NCBI RefSeq assembly: GCF_000010725.1
Contig: NC_013854.1
Span: forward strand, 711,001-775,000
Origin: Azospirillum sp. B510
Lineage (GTDB): Bacteria; Pseudomonadota; Alphaproteobacteria; Azospirillales; Azospirillaceae
Reading direction: 5' to 3'
DNA length: 64,000 bases
The notes below the pieces were generated by a model that did not search any database, had not been told where the DNA came from, and worked only from the letters and a program-made list of their open reading frames with translations. Of the stretch, positions 19,713-28,131 are shown piece after piece. A program made the position numbers and the translations under genes. Within the stretch, counting starts at the first letter, position 1, and each line of letters begins with the position of its first letter.

Positions 19713-20126
19713 TCAGCAGCCACCCCTCCGCAATAGCTCCGCGGCCTGCCCCAGCGCCCGCTGCAACTCCGCCGGGAAGTAGGGCTTGCGGACGAAGCCG
19801 AAGGGGTCGCATGCGGCGGCGCGGTACCGGGTCTCCGCATCGGCGAAGGCGGAGGTGAAGATGCAGCGGATGCCGGTCTGCGCGCGGATCGCCGCCGCCG
19901 CCCCGATCCCGTCGCCCGGACCGAGCAGGCGGACATCCATCATCACCACATCGGGACGCAGCCGCAGGGCCGCCTCGATCGCGGCATCGGCATTGTCGGC
20001 GATCCCAACGATGACGAAGCCGAGCATGCCCAGGATCTCTTCCAAAGCCATGGCGGCCAAGCTCTCATCTTCGACGATGAGGATCCGCAAGGGGGGGTCG
20101 GAGGCGGGCGGTGGGTATGTCATCAT
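19713..20126 (-). CDS. Single-domain response regulator
   Basis: The 137-residue protein is a receiver domain with no output module. RILIVEDESLAAMALEEIL supplies the acidic pocket, DVVMMDVRLLGPGDGI the phospho-accepting aspartate, and FVRKPYFPAEL the conserved lysine. It resembles stand-alone receivers that act as phosphate shuttles or kinase brakes in alphaproteobacteria. The C-terminus ends in RRGGC. It is convergent with fixX and divergent from the small gene at 20410. Its cognate kinase is unknown; the Hpt-containing hybrid kinase upstream of fixA is one nearby candidate. Confidence 0.88.
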   Translation of the reverse strand: MMTYPPPASDPPLRILIVEDESLAAMALEEILGMLGFVIVGIADNADAAIEAALRLRPDVVMMDVRLLGPGDGIGAAAAIRAQTGIRCIFTSAFADAETRYRAAACDPFGFVRKPYFPAELQRALGQAAELLRRGGC

Positions 20127-20409
20127 GCATGCACAAAGTCTGTCACAGCGATTCTACAGGACCGGCGCGGTTGGCGAACCTGAAAAGCATGGTGTTATGA
20201 CCAATGGCACAGCCCGGGTCCGAGACATGGAGCCTTTGGGGAAGCTTGGCCGGCAAAGGCGAATTGCTCCTGTTTTTCACCAGCGCGGCGCACCATCTCT
20301 ATGCCATGGCTGTTTTCACCAGCGGGAATCGCGGACCCGTCCTAGCTCCTTTCGGATATCCGGGTTGGACGGGGGGACGGGCGCTTCCCTCCCAATGAGG
20401 AGACCGGTG

Positions 20410-20712
20410 ATGGACCTGCGTGTCTGTTTCGAAAACATGGAAAGCGTCAACGTCAACGACGCGGCGATGATGAAGCACTACACCAGGAGCTATCTGGCGG
20501 ATTTCGACCCGGAATGGGCGGGCTTCATCATGCTGCCCCATGACGAGACCATACGGGCGACGATGGAGCCGGCCTGGCAGGTGTTGATCCGCGATGCGAC
20601 CGCGCGGACTGAACAGCAGCTGCTGCGCTATATCGACGAGAACCCGATGGCGGCCTATCACGTCCATGTCTACCGTCGCGACGACGGCCCGAACGAGCGC
20701 AAGATCCACTGA
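20410..20712 (+). CDS. Conserved-looking 100-residue protein of unknown function in the fix/nif region
   Basis: The gene has a good ribosome site (GAGGAG, 5-6 bases before the ATG) and good codon use. The protein starts MDLRVCFENMESVNVNDAAM and contains YLADFDPEWAGFIMLPHDETI, with acidic and aromatic residues throughout and a C-terminus AYHVHVYRRDDGPNERKIH. No domain, signal peptide or cysteine motif was recognised. It sits between the response regulator and nifW, convergent with nifW, with a strong hairpin 31 bp after its stop. No -24/-12 element was found upstream. A nitrogen-fixation role is only suggested by location. Confidence 0.6.
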   Translation: MDLRVCFENMESVNVNDAAMMKHYTRSYLADFDPEWAGFIMLPHDETIRATMEPAWQVLIRDATARTEQQLLRYIDENPMAAYHVHVYRRDDGPNERKIH

Positions 20713-20743
20713 CGGTCTCCACTGGCGGCATTCACGAACGACG

Positions 20744-20769
20744 ACGGGGGCGCCATGGGGCGCCCCCGT
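20744..20769. terminator. Bidirectional hairpin between the 100-aa gene and nifW
   Basis: ACGGGGGCGCC (20744-20754) pairs perfectly with GGCGCCCCCGT (20759-20769) over a 4-base loop. It lies between two convergent genes and can end both transcripts, although no T-run follows. Confidence 0.65.
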
Positions 20770-20794
20770 CCGCCGAACTCCGTCGCGCGGCGGT

Positions 20795-21130
20795 TCAGCC
20801 GACCGGCGAGCCCAGCAGGCTGTCCAGCGGGACGAAGCGGTCGGCCATCTTGCGCGCCTCCTCCTTGTGGACCTTGAAGGTCTTTTCCGCGATGGCGTTG
20901 GACACGACGAAATCCTGATAGGCGCGTTCCAGATGGAAACGGTAGCGCGCCGACGTGCCGTCGTCGTCCAGCCCCTCCATCCCATGGTCCGCCGACAGGT
21001 AATCGTGGAAGCGCTGCAGGATGTGCAGGCGGTTCACGTTGACCACGCGCTGGTCATAGGTGACGTGGAAGAAGCGCAGGAAGTCTTCCGCGGTTTCCAG
21101 ATCGTCGAGGTCGTCGGTGAATTCGCTCAT
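20795..21130 (-). CDS. nifW: Nitrogenase-stabilizing/protective protein NifW
   Basis: The 111-residue protein fits NifW: DDLETAEDFLRFFHVTYDQRVVNVNRLHILQRFHDYL, then YRFHLERAYQDFVVSNAIAEKTFKVHKE. NifW binds the MoFe protein and is linked to protection from oxygen or to maturation. A GAGGAG site lies before the ATG at 21130, and cysE ends 13 bp upstream, so it is the last gene of the iscA-nifUSV-cysE-nifW operon. Confidence 0.95.
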   Translation of the reverse strand: MSEFTDDLDDLETAEDFLRFFHVTYDQRVVNVNRLHILQRFHDYLSADHGMEGLDDDGTSARYRFHLERAYQDFVVSNAIAEKTFKVHKEEARKMADRFVPLDSLLGSPVG

Positions 21131-21143
21131 CGTCGAAGGCTCC

Positions 21144-22031
21144 TCACGCATGCTGCTGGGTGGAAGGGGAGGGGCCGCAGCCCTCCTGGTCGCAGATGTT
21201 GCCACAAGCGCCGCAGGCGACACCGTCCAGACGTATGTCGGTCAGGTGAATTTCCGCCAGGCGGATGTTCTTATCAAGAAATTGTGACGGTATCGCTGCG
21301 CCCCGGTTAATTGGGGGGCTGTTCAGGCGGTCATCCAGCCGGGCTTCGATGCGGTTGATGTGGTCGATCAGGCAGGCGATGGCCTTGCCGACCGGGTCCG
21401 GCATCAGATGATGTTCCAGATCGATGCCGTGGTCCGGCAGGGGAGCGTCGGAGGACCGGCGCTGGGTTTCCGGCCGCACCACCCGGCCGGGGATGCCGAC
21501 CACGGTCATGCCCGGCGGCACCGGCTTGGTCACCACCGAATTGGCGCCGACCCGCGCGTTGGCGCCGACGGTGATCGGCCCCAGGATCTTGGCGCCGGCC
21601 CCGACCAGCACGCCGTCCATCAGCGTCGGATGCCGCTTGCCCTTGGTCCAGGAGGTGCCGCCCAGCGTCACCCCGTGATAGAGCGTCACATCGTCGCCGA
21701 CCTCCGCCGTCTCGCCGATCACCACGCCGGCGCCATGGTCGATGAAGAAGCGGCGGCCGATGCCGGCGCCGGGATGGATGTCGATGTTGGTCAGCGCGCG
21801 GGCGAGATAGGAGAGGAATCGCGCCGGCCAGCGCAGCCCCCGCCGCCACGCCGCGTTGGCGAAGCGGTACATCACCAGCGCATGGATGCCGGGATAGCAG
21901 GTCAGCACGTCGAAGACGTTGCGTGCCGCCGGGTCGCGGTCGAACACGCAGGCGACGTCCTCGCGCAGCAGGGCGAGAATGCCGGGTGTGGCATGGGGGG
22001 CGGTGCCGGAAATCGGAGCGGTCCGGGTCAT
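21144..22031 (-). CDS. cysE: nif-linked serine O-acetyltransferase with Cys-rich C-terminal tail
   Basis: CysE acetylates serine with acetyl-CoA, the first step to cysteine, and here would feed NifS with substrate during nitrogenase assembly. The N-terminal helical domain ([22 protein letters not shown]) is followed by left-handed beta-helix hexapeptides: [29 protein letters not shown] and [19 protein letters not shown]. The protein is 295 residues. After residue 235 it carries an unusual extension with Cys273, 276, 280 and 285 ([14 protein letters not shown]), a C-x2-C-x3-C-x4-C metal- or cluster-like pattern. The start overlaps the nifV stop by 4 bases. Confidence 0.93.
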   Translation of the reverse strand: MTRTAPISGTAPHATPGILALLREDVACVFDRDPAARNVFDVLTCYPGIHALVMYRFANAAWRRGLRWPARFLSYLARALTNIDIHPGAGIGRRFFIDHGAGVVIGETAEVGDDVTLYHGVTLGGTSWTKGKRHPTLMDGVLVGAGAKILGPITVGANARVGANSVVTKPVPPGMTVVGIPGRVVRPETQRRSSDAPLPDHGIDLEHHLMPDPVGKAIACLIDHINRIEARLDDRLNSPPINRGAAIPSQFLDKNIRLAEIHLTDIRLDGVACGACGNICDQEGCGPSPSTQQHA

Positions 22032-23161
22032 GTCATCGCCTCCAGGCAGGCCTCCAGAAAGGCGTGCAGCTCCTCGGGCGTGGGCGGCCGCTTGGCGCGG
22101 GTGGCGAGTGCGCGCACGCGTGGCAGCACCGCTTGCGCCATGCTGTCGTCGCAGGCGATGCCCAGCCCTTCATAGGCCAGCTTCACCGCCGCGGTCCCGG
22201 AATGCTTGCCCAGCACGATGCGGTGTTCGCGCCCGACCTCGGCCGGGTCGAAATTCTGATAGGTGGCGCGGTCGCGCAGCAGCCCGTCGACATGAATGCC
22301 GGCCTCATGGGTGAAGACGGCGGCGCCGACGATCGACTTGTTGACCGCCACCGGCCGGTTGGAGGCCCGTTCCACCAGATCGCTGATGGCGCCGAGCGAC
22401 CGCGTCTCCACCCCGCTGTCGATGTGGTAGAGGTGCTTGAGCGACACCACGACCTCCTCCAGCGGCGCGTTGCCGGCGCGCTCGCCCAGCCCGTTCACCG
22501 TGGTGTTGACATGGGTCGCGCCGCCCAGCACCGCGGCCAGCGAATTGGCGTTGGCGAGGCCAAGATCGTCATGGGCGTGGATCTCGATCTCCAGGTCGGT
22601 GGCCCGGCGCAGCCGTTCGATGCAGGCGCGCGTCTGGAAGGGATCGAGCACGCCCAGCGTGTCGGCGAAACGGAAGCGCCGCGCGCCGGCGGCCTGCGCC
22701 ACGCTGGCGGCGGCGATCAGGAAATCCATGTCGGCGCGCGACGAATCCTCGCCGCCGACGCTGACCTCCAGCCCATGGTCGCGCGCCTGCTTCACCCGGC
22801 GTTCGATTTCCGCCAGCGCCCAGGCGCGGCTGCGTTTCAGCTTGCGGGTGATGTGGATGTCGGACACCGGCATCGACAGATTGACGAAGCCGACATCGCA
22901 GGACAGCGCCGCCTTCAGGTCGGTGTCGTGCATGCGGCACCACACCATCAGCCGGCCCTTCAGCCCCAGCGCGGCCACGGCGCGGATGCCCTCGCGCTCC
23001 TCCTCGCCCATGGCGGGGATGCCGATCTCCTGTTCCGGCACGCCGGCGGCGTCGAGCGCCTTGGCGATGGCGATCTTCTCGTCGAGCGTGAAGGCGACGC
23101 CGGCGGTCTGCTCGCCGTCGCGCAGCGTGGTGTCGTTGATGGTGGCGAAGGTGGTGGGCAT
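22028..23161 (-). CDS. nifV: Homocitrate synthase NifV
   Basis: NifV condenses acetyl-CoA and 2-oxoglutarate to homocitrate, the organic ligand of FeMo-co. The 377-residue protein has [17 protein letters not shown] at the N-terminus (metal-binding Asp and Arg), then [32 protein letters not shown] and [14 protein letters not shown] with the metal-binding Hx[17 protein letters not shown] and [12 protein letters not shown] complete the family set. It lies between nifS and cysE and overlaps cysE by 4 bases. A 133-bp gap with a strong inverted repeat separates it from nifS. Confidence 0.96.
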   Translation of the reverse strand: MPTTFATINDTTLRDGEQTAGVAFTLDEKIAIAKALDAAGVPEQEIGIPAMGEEEREGIRAVAALGLKGRLMVWCRMHDTDLKAALSCDVGFVNLSMPVSDIHITRKLKRSRAWALAEIERRVKQARDHGLEVSVGGEDSSRADMDFLIAAASVAQAAGARRFRFADTLGVLDPFQTRACIERLRRATDLEIEIHAHDDLGLANANSLAAVLGGATHVNTTVNGLGERAGNAPLEEVVVSLKHLYHIDSGVETRSLGAISDLVERASNRPVAVNKSIVGAAVFTHEAGIHVDGLLRDRATYQNFDPAEVGREHRIVLGKHSGTAAVKLAYEGLGIACDDSMAQAVLPRVRALATRAKRPPTPEELHAFLEACLEAMT

Positions 23162-23206
23162 GAGGGCACCTCGCGCACGGGGAACAGCGGTCCCCTTTGG
23201 AGAATG

Positions 23207-23286
23207 TCGCAGACCGGGCCGGGAACCCGCCCCGACGGGGTGTCGTCGGGCGGGGTGCCGGGACGGGCCACCGGCCCGGTCTGCGA
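23207..23286. repeat. Nested inverted repeat in the nifS-nifV gap
   Basis: The outer stem is a perfect 16-bp match (TCGCAGACCGGGCCGG at 23207-23222 with its complement at 23271-23286). A second perfect 13-bp stem (ACCCGCCCCGACG, 23225-23237, with 23244-23256) sits inside it. The nifUSV transcript would fold this into one very stable structure just after the nifS stop. It may protect or attenuate the message, or be a copy of a dispersed palindromic element. Confidence 0.85.
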
Positions 23287-23294
23287 TTCCGGTG

Positions 23295-24515
23295 TTACGA
23301 GTAAACGGGTGCGAACTCTTTCGGCCGTCCGGCCTCCTGCTGCCAGTAGGGCGACAGGCTGCGCAGCTTGGCGATGATGCCCGGCACCACGGCGATGACC
23401 CGGTCGATCTCCTCCTCCGTCGTGTCGCGCGACAGCGAGAAGCGGGTGGCGCCATGGGCGGCGGTGTAGGGCACGCCCATGGCGCGCATGACGTGGCTCG
23501 GCTCCAGCGATCCCGAGGTGCAGGCCGAACCGGACGACGCGGCGATGCCGGCCTCGTTCAGCAGCAGCAGGATGGCCTCGCCCTCGATATATTCGAAGGC
23601 GATGTTGCAGGTGTTGGGCAGGCGGTGGTCCGGGTTGCCGGTGACGAAGCAGCTCGGCACCGCCGCCAGGATCGCCCGTTCCAGCTTGTCGCGCAGCGCC
23701 TTCACCCGCGTGTTCTCCTCGCCCATATGGACGAGCGCCAGCTGGGCGGCGGCGCCGAGCCCGACGATGGCGGGCGCGTTCTCGGTGCCGGCGCGGCGCG
23801 AGCGTTCCTGATGACCGCCGCGCAGCATCGGGCGGAAGCGCAGGCCGCGCTTGACATAGAGCGCGCCGATGCCCTTGGGGGCGTGCAGCTTGTGGCCGGA
23901 CAGCGACAGCATGTCGATGGCGCTGTCGGCCAGCTTCATCGGGATCTTGCCGACCGACTGCACCGCGTCGGTGTGGAACAGCGCGCCGACCTCCTTGGCC
24001 ATGCGCGCCAGCTCCTCCACCGGGAAGATTGTCCCGGTCTCGTTGTTGGCCCACATGAAGGAGACGATGGCGACCCGGTCGGACAGGGCCGCGCGGTAGG
24101 CGTCCATGTCGAGGTCGCCCTTGCCGTCCACCGGGATGCGGTGGACGGTGCAGCCGCGCTTCTTCTCCAGATACTCGCAGAGCGCCAGCACGCCGGGATG
24201 TTCGACCACGCTGGTGATGATCTCGCGCTTCTTCGGATAGGCCTCCAGCGCCGACAGGATGGCGGTGTTGTCGCTTTCCGTCCCGCCGGAGGTGAAGACG
24301 ATCTCGCTGTCATGGGCGGCCCCCAGCAGGGCCTGGACCTGGCGGCGCGCCCATTCGATCTTGCCGCCCACCGCGGCGCCGAAGCCGTGCATCGAGGACG
24401 GGTTGCCGAAATGCTCGGTGAAGAGCGGCAGCATCTCCTGCAACACTTCCGGATCGACGCGGGTGGTGGCGTTGTTGTCGAGATAGATGGCCTGGTTCAT
24501 GGTCTGACGGCTCAT
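23295..24515 (-). CDS. nifS: Cysteine desulfurase NifS
   Basis: NifS is the PLP enzyme that takes sulfur from cysteine and passes it to NifU. The 406-residue protein has [46 protein letters not shown] and [17 protein letters not shown] with the PLP-binding Lys209. The catalytic loop is [16 protein letters not shown] with Cys332. An ATG 15 bases downstream (24500) is an alternative start. nifU ends 15 bp upstream. Its cysteine would come from the CysE encoded in the same operon. Confidence 0.96.
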   Translation of the reverse strand: MSRQTMNQAIYLDNNATTRVDPEVLQEMLPLFTEHFGNPSSMHGFGAAVGGKIEWARRQVQALLGAAHDSEIVFTSGGTESDNTAILSALEAYPKKREIITSVVEHPGVLALCEYLEKKRGCTVHRIPVDGKGDLDMDAYRAALSDRVAIVSFMWANNETGTIFPVEELARMAKEVGALFHTDAVQSVGKIPMKLADSAIDMLSLSGHKLHAPKGIGALYVKRGLRFRPMLRGGHQERSRRAGTENAPAIVGLGAAAQLALVHMGEENTRVKALRDKLERAILAAVPSCFVTGNPDHRLPNTCNIAFEYIEGEAILLLLNEAGIAASSGSACTSGSLEPSHVMRAMGVPYTAAHGATRFSLSRDTTEEEIDRVIAVVPGIIAKLRSLSPYWQQEAGRPKEFAPVYS

Positions 24516-24530
24516 GGCTTCGTGCTCCCC

Positions 24531-25454
24531 TTAGCCCGCATGGGCCGGCATGAGGGACGCGGGCTTGACCCGCACGAACTCGCCGAGCTTCTCGACCAGC
24601 TTCATCTGCACGCCCATCATCGTGCCGGCCGACTGCGAACAGCCGGAACAGGCGCCGGAGAGCCGCACATAGATGTCCTTGCCGTCGATGTCGACCAGTT
24701 CCACGTCGCCGCCGTCGCGCTGGATCTGCGGGCGCATCTCCTCGATGGCGGACATGATGACCTTCATGCGCTGAACGTTGGTCAGCTTGGGCGCCGCCGC
24801 CGGCTCCGCCCTCGGTTCCAGCGGCTTGATGGCGTCGAGCCCGACGGTGCCGGGGGCGTGTTTCGCGGCGGGCTTCAGCGCGCCGGTCTTGGCCAGCACC
24901 TCCTCCAGCACCTCCTCGATCTTCTCGTGGCAGGTCTGGCAGGAGCCGCCGGCCTTGGTGTAGTGGGTGACCTCCTCCAGCGTGGTCAGGCCATTGACGG
25001 TCACCGCGCGCTCGATCATGGCGGCGTCGACGCCGAAGCATTTGCAGACCAGTTCGCCTTCCTCATGGTCGTCCTCCCACGCCTCGCCCTTGTAGTTGGC
25101 GATGGCGGCGCGCAGCGCCTCGGCACCCATGACGGAGCAGTGCATCTTTTCCGGCGGCAGGCCGCCGAGATACTCGGCGATGTCGCGGTTGGTCAGGGTC
25201 AGCGCCTCGTCCACCGTCTTGCCGATGATCATCTCGGTCAGGGCGGAGGAGGAGGCGATGGCCGAGCCGCAGCCGAAGGTCTGGAACTTGGCATCCAGGA
25301 TGATCTGGCTGTCGGGATCGACCTTCAGCATCAGACGCAGCGCGTCGCCGCAGGTGATGGAGCCGACCTCGCCGACCGCGTTGGCGCTGTCCAGGACACC
25401 GGAGTTCTTCGGATTGAAGAAGTGTTCCTTGACCTTGTCGGTGTAGTTCCACAT
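24531..25454 (-). CDS. nifU: Fe-S cluster scaffold NifU (three-domain)
   Basis: This 307-residue scaffold builds clusters for nitrogenase. The N-terminal IscU-like domain has Cys35, Cys62 and Cys106. The central BFD-like domain has Cys137, 139, 172 and 175 for a permanent [2Fe-2S] cluster. The C-terminal Nfu domain has the C-x2-C pair Cys269 and Cys272 ([12 protein letters not shown]). These match the known NifU cysteine layout. A linker of about 35 residues rich in Ala, Pro and Glu precedes the last domain. It lies between iscA and nifS. Confidence 0.97.
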   Translation of the reverse strand: MWNYTDKVKEHFFNPKNSGVLDSANAVGEVGSITCGDALRLMLKVDPDSQIILDAKFQTFGCGSAIASSSALTEMIIGKTVDEALTLTNRDIAEYLGGLPPEKMHCSVMGAEALRAAIANYKGEAWEDDHEEGELVCKCFGVDAAMIERAVTVNGLTTLEEVTHYTKAGGSCQTCHEKIEEVLEEVLAKTGALKPAAKHAPGTVGLDAIKPLEPRAEPAAAPKLTNVQRMKVIMSAIEEMRPQIQRDGGDVELVDIDGKDIYVRLSGACSGCSQSAGTMMGVQMKLVEKLGEFVRVKPASLMPAHAG

Positions 25455-25524
25455 GTCGCTGCTGCCTTTCCGTGGGGTGCGCGCCTAGGGGAAGAGCTGT
25501 CCGGGAAGAGTGTCCGGGGCGGGA

Positions 25525-25932
25525 TCAGTGAGTGGAGTAGGGGGCCGACGACCCGCAGCCCGACGAGGAGGTCGGCGAGGAGGTCGAGCAGGAGCCGCCG
25601 CCTTCACCGCCGGCCGAGAAGGATTTGCCGCAGCCGCAGCTGCTGGTCGCGTTCGGGTTGTCGAATTTGAAGCCGGAGCCTTCGATGCCCTCGACGAAAT
25701 CGACCACCACGCCGCTGAGGAAGGGCTGGCTGTTGGCGTCGACGAAGATGGTGACGGGGCCGAAGCTCAGCACAGCGTCGTCGTCGGTTGCCGCCGCTTC
25801 CAGACCCATCTGGTATTTCAGCCCGGCGCAGCCGCCGTCGGTCACCGCGATCCGCAAGCCGGCGGCGGCACCGCCCGACTTCGCCAGGACCCGTTCCAGG
25901 GTGGAGACCGCCGCATCCGTCAGAGTCACCAT
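25525..25932 (-). CDS. nif-specific A-type Fe-S carrier (IscA/HesB) with Ser/Cys-rich tail
   Basis: The 135-residue protein is an A-type carrier with the three family cysteines: Cys35 (TDGGCAGLKY), Cys99 and Cys101 (SSCGCGKSF). The core ends at about residue 103 and is followed by about 30 residues of Gly, Ser and two more cysteines (Cys115, Cys126), absent from standard IscA. The ATG at 25932 has GAGGAG 8 bases upstream, which decides against an earlier ATG at 25947. It is the first gene of the operon, 58 bp from the -12 element. Confidence 0.93.
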   Translation of the reverse strand: MVTLTDAAVSTLERVLAKSGGAAAGLRIAVTDGGCAGLKYQMGLEAAATDDDAVLSFGPVTIFVDANSQPFLSGVVVDFVEGIEGSGFKFDNPNATSSCGCGKSFSAGGEGGGSCSTSSPTSSSGCGSSAPYSTH

Positions 25933-25989
25933 GTCCCGCCTCCTCAAACCGCGTCGCCGGGGATGCCGGCCGATCTGGGGAGGTTAAAA

Positions 25990-26004
25990 GCAAAGGGTGT
26001 GCCA
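25990..26004 (-). promoter_or_regulatory. Sigma-54 promoter of the iscA-nifUSV-cysE-nifW operon
   Basis: Read on the minus strand the site is TGGCACACCCTTTGC, an exact match to TGGCAC-N5-TTGC. The -12 end lies 58 bp upstream of the iscA start codon. Confidence 0.93.
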
Positions 26005-26007
26005 ACT

Positions 26008-26020
26008 TATCAAGTTATTG
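26008..26020. promoter_or_regulatory. Predicted IHF site upstream of the nif promoter
   Basis: TATCAAGTTATTG fits the IHF consensus WATCAA-N4-TTR at every position. It lies in an AT-rich patch between the -24 element (26004) and the NifA site (26105), where IHF bends DNA to bring NifA to sigma-54 polymerase. It is rather close to the -24 element. Confidence 0.6.
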
Positions 26021-26104
26021 ATTCTAAATGATTGTCAGGTCTGAAAGGGCTGGCGAATGTCTGACATAGTTTCGCTAACCAACATTTTTGTCGGGTTTTG
26101 CGCG

Positions 26105-26120
26105 TGTCGCTTTTGCGACA
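26105..26120 (-). promoter_or_regulatory. NifA upstream activator site (TGT-N10-ACA) for the nifUSV operon
   Basis: TGTCGCTTTTGCGACA matches TGT-N10-ACA and differs by one base from the fixABCX site, with the same TGTCGC/GCGACA arms. It lies about 100 bp upstream of the -24 element of the minus-strand operon. It could also act toward the plus-strand gene at 26267, but no -24/-12 element was found on that side. Confidence 0.88.
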
Positions 26121-26266
26121 GCCGCGACACTTCGCCGCACAAAAAAATTATGGTCTTTCACGGCGCCCGCGCGCGTACCATGGGCCGTCGTCGGTGCGTC
26201 GGATGGTTGATTTTCTCAACGGAAAATCCGGACGGATGTCCGGGCAGCGGAAAGGCGAGGGACAGG

Positions 26267-26806
26267 ATGGCGATGGAGGATATGGACGGGCAGCCGATCG
26301 AACTGCGGATATCGAACGGCCGCATGGCCTTCGGCGACGTGCCCGAACCGGTCGACGAGTTGCTGCAAGAGGCGGTGAAGGCCCGCGACGTGCCCGACGC
26401 CTGCGAGGCTCTGCTGTGGGAGGCCCACCGCAAGGGGCCGCGGGTGCTGCCGGTCTTCTACGCGCTCTATAAATTCTACTTCAACCGCAAGAAGCTGGCG
26501 GAGGCGGAGCGGGTGGCCCGCATCGGGCTGGACGCGGCGGCATTGCAGGGTGGCTTTCCCGCCGACTGGCCGCGGCTGAGGGGCGACAGCACCGACTGGA
26601 CGGCGGCCGGACCGGCGCGTTTCTTCCTGTTCACCATGAAGGCGCTGGCCTTCATCGAACTGCGCCGCCACAATCGCGAGAAGGCGCTGGCGATCCTCGC
26701 CAAGATGGCGGAGATCGACCCGGCCGATCAGGTCGGCTACGGCACCATCGCCGCGCTCGCCAGAGGGCTGGAGGGCGGGCTGGAGGGAGAGGGCGGGGCG
26801 GCGTAG
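26267..26806 (+). CDS. Helical protein of unknown function divergent from the nif operon
   Basis: The 179-residue protein starts MAMEDMDGQPIELRISNGRM; the ATG at 26267 follows GCGAGGGACAG. It contains ELLQEAVKARDVPDACEALLWEAHRKGPRVLPVF, YKFYFNRKKLAEAERVARIGLDAAA and KALAFIELRRHNREKALAILAKMAEIDP. The last two look like paired helices of the TPR type. No enzyme motif, signal or membrane segment is seen. It is divergent from iscA across a NifA site, and a hairpin follows its stop. A role with nitrogenase assembly is only suggested by position. Confidence 0.72.
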   Translation: MAMEDMDGQPIELRISNGRMAFGDVPEPVDELLQEAVKARDVPDACEALLWEAHRKGPRVLPVFYALYKFYFNRKKLAEAERVARIGLDAAALQGGFPADWPRLRGDSTDWTAAGPARFFLFTMKALAFIELRRHNREKALAILAKMAEIDPADQVGYGTIAALARGLEGGLEGEGGAA

Positions 26807-26841
26807 CGGCCCAGCCCGATTGAGCGGCCCCTCACAAAAAA

Positions 26842-26875
26842 GCCCCCCGGCCCAGGGGGGAACCGGGCCGGGGGC
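26842..26875. terminator. Bidirectional terminator hairpin
   Basis: GCCCCCCGGCCC (26842-26853) pairs with GGGCCGGGGGC (26865-26875) with one unpaired C. An A-run (26835-26841) on the left gives a T-run on the minus strand. It lies between the convergent 179-aa gene and the alkene reductase gene. Confidence 0.75.
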
Positions 26876-26968
26876 AGCGGGGATCCGCGTCTCACGACGC
26901 ACTCACGACGCGCTCTCTCACGTCGGGAGTTATTGCGGCCTCACCGGGGTGGTGGGGCCGCAAACCGG

Positions 26969-28084
26969 TCAGGCGGCGATGGATTCCAGGGCCGGATAGT
27001 CGGTGTAGCCCTTGGCGTCGCCGCCGTAATAGGTGTTGCGGTCCGGCTCGGCCAGCGGCGCCTCGGCCCGCAGGCGCAACGGCAGGTCCGGGTTGGCGAT
27101 GAAGGCCTCGCCGAAGCTGACCGCATCGGCCTCGCCCTTGGCCAGCGCCGCATCGGCGTCGGCCCGGCTGTAGCCGCCATTCAGGATGAAGGGGCCCTTG
27201 TAGACGGCGCGCAGGGCGGCGGCGGCATGGGGCGCGCCCTCCGGCGGCGCCATGTGATGGCCGGGGCGGCCTTCGATCACATGCAGATAGGCGAGGTTGA
27301 AGGGGTTCAGCGCCTTGGTGACCGCCAGGAAATGCGGCAGCGGGTCGCTGTCCCTCATGTCGTTGAACACGCCGGTCGGCGACAGGCGGACGCCGATGCG
27401 GTCGGCGCCGACCGCATGGGCCGTGGCCTCCAGAATCTCCAGCAGGAAGCGGCAGCGGTTCTCCACCGATCCGCCATACTGGTCGGTGCGGGTGTTGGTG
27501 CTGTCGCGCAGGAACTGGTCGATCAGATAGCCGTTGGCCGCATGGATTTCGACGCCATCCAGACCGGCATCGAACACCGCGCGCTTGGCGGCGTCGGCGA
27601 AATGGCGGACCAGGACGGGGATCTCCGACGTTTCAAGGGCGCGCGGAACCGGGAACGGCTCCATGCCGGCGCCGGTGAAGAGCTGGCCCTTGGCCGCGAT
27701 GGCCGAGGGAGCGACCGGGGCGGCGCCGTTCGGCTGGAACAGCGGGTGGGAGATGCGGCCGACATGCCAGAGCTGGGTGACGATCCGCCCGCCCGCCGCA
27801 TGCACCGCCTCGGCCACCGCGCGCCATCCCAGCGTCTGGGCGTCGGTGTGGATGCCCGGCGTGTTGGGATAGCCCTGGGCGGTGTCGCAGACCTGGGTCG
27901 CCTCGGTGATGATCAGGCCGGCCGAGGCGCGCTGCGCGTAATAGTCGGCGGTCAGCGCCGTCGGGCAATTGCCGTCGCCGGCGCGGCCGCGGGTCATCGG
28001 CGCCATGATGACGCGGTTCGGCAGCTCGATGGCGCCGAGGCGCAGCGGCGTGAACAGATCCGGCGTGGCGGTGCTGTGCGACAT
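26969..28084 (-). CDS. Alkene reductase, Old Yellow Enzyme family (NemA-like)
   Basis: This 371-residue FMN enzyme reduces activated C=C bonds with NADPH. It has DLFTPLRLGAIELPNRVIMAPMTRGRAGDG at the N-terminus, then LWHVGRISHP, GVEIHAANGYLIDQFLRDSTN and DQYGGSVENRCRFLLEI. ADAVSFGEAFIANPDLPLRL closes the FMN site. A GGAGGG site lies before the ATG at 28084. It is divergent from a TetR gene with two operators between them, so it is probably induced by an electrophile through that repressor. The natural substrate is unknown. Confidence 0.93.
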   Translation of the reverse strand: MSHSTATPDLFTPLRLGAIELPNRVIMAPMTRGRAGDGNCPTALTADYYAQRASAGLIITEATQVCDTAQGYPNTPGIHTDAQTLGWRAVAEAVHAAGGRIVTQLWHVGRISHPLFQPNGAAPVAPSAIAAKGQLFTGAGMEPFPVPRALETSEIPVLVRHFADAAKRAVFDAGLDGVEIHAANGYLIDQFLRDSTNTRTDQYGGSVENRCRFLLEILEATAHAVGADRIGVRLSPTGVFNDMRDSDPLPHFLAVTKALNPFNLAYLHVIEGRPGHHMAPPEGAPHAAAALRAVYKGPFILNGGYSRADADAALAKGEADAVSFGEAFIANPDLPLRLRAEAPLAEPDRNTYYGGDAKGYTDYPALESIAA

Positions 28085-28131
28085 GGCGGAAATACCCTCC
28101 GTTGGACAATTGGCTTGTCGGGTAACCGGGT

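Noticed and set aside
20141..20158. CTGT-N12-ACAG-like dyad considered as a NifA site
   Set aside because: The spacing is 12 bases, not 10, and no -24/-12 element follows within range.
22437..25670. Long plus-strand open frame opposite nifV-nifS-nifU
   Set aside because: The minus-strand genes have complete motif sets; the plus-strand translation has no family match and is a shadow.
26121..26266. Search for a -24/-12 promoter facing the 179-aa gene
   Set aside because: GG and GC dinucleotides occur, but none at the correct spacing; the closest is off by one base.
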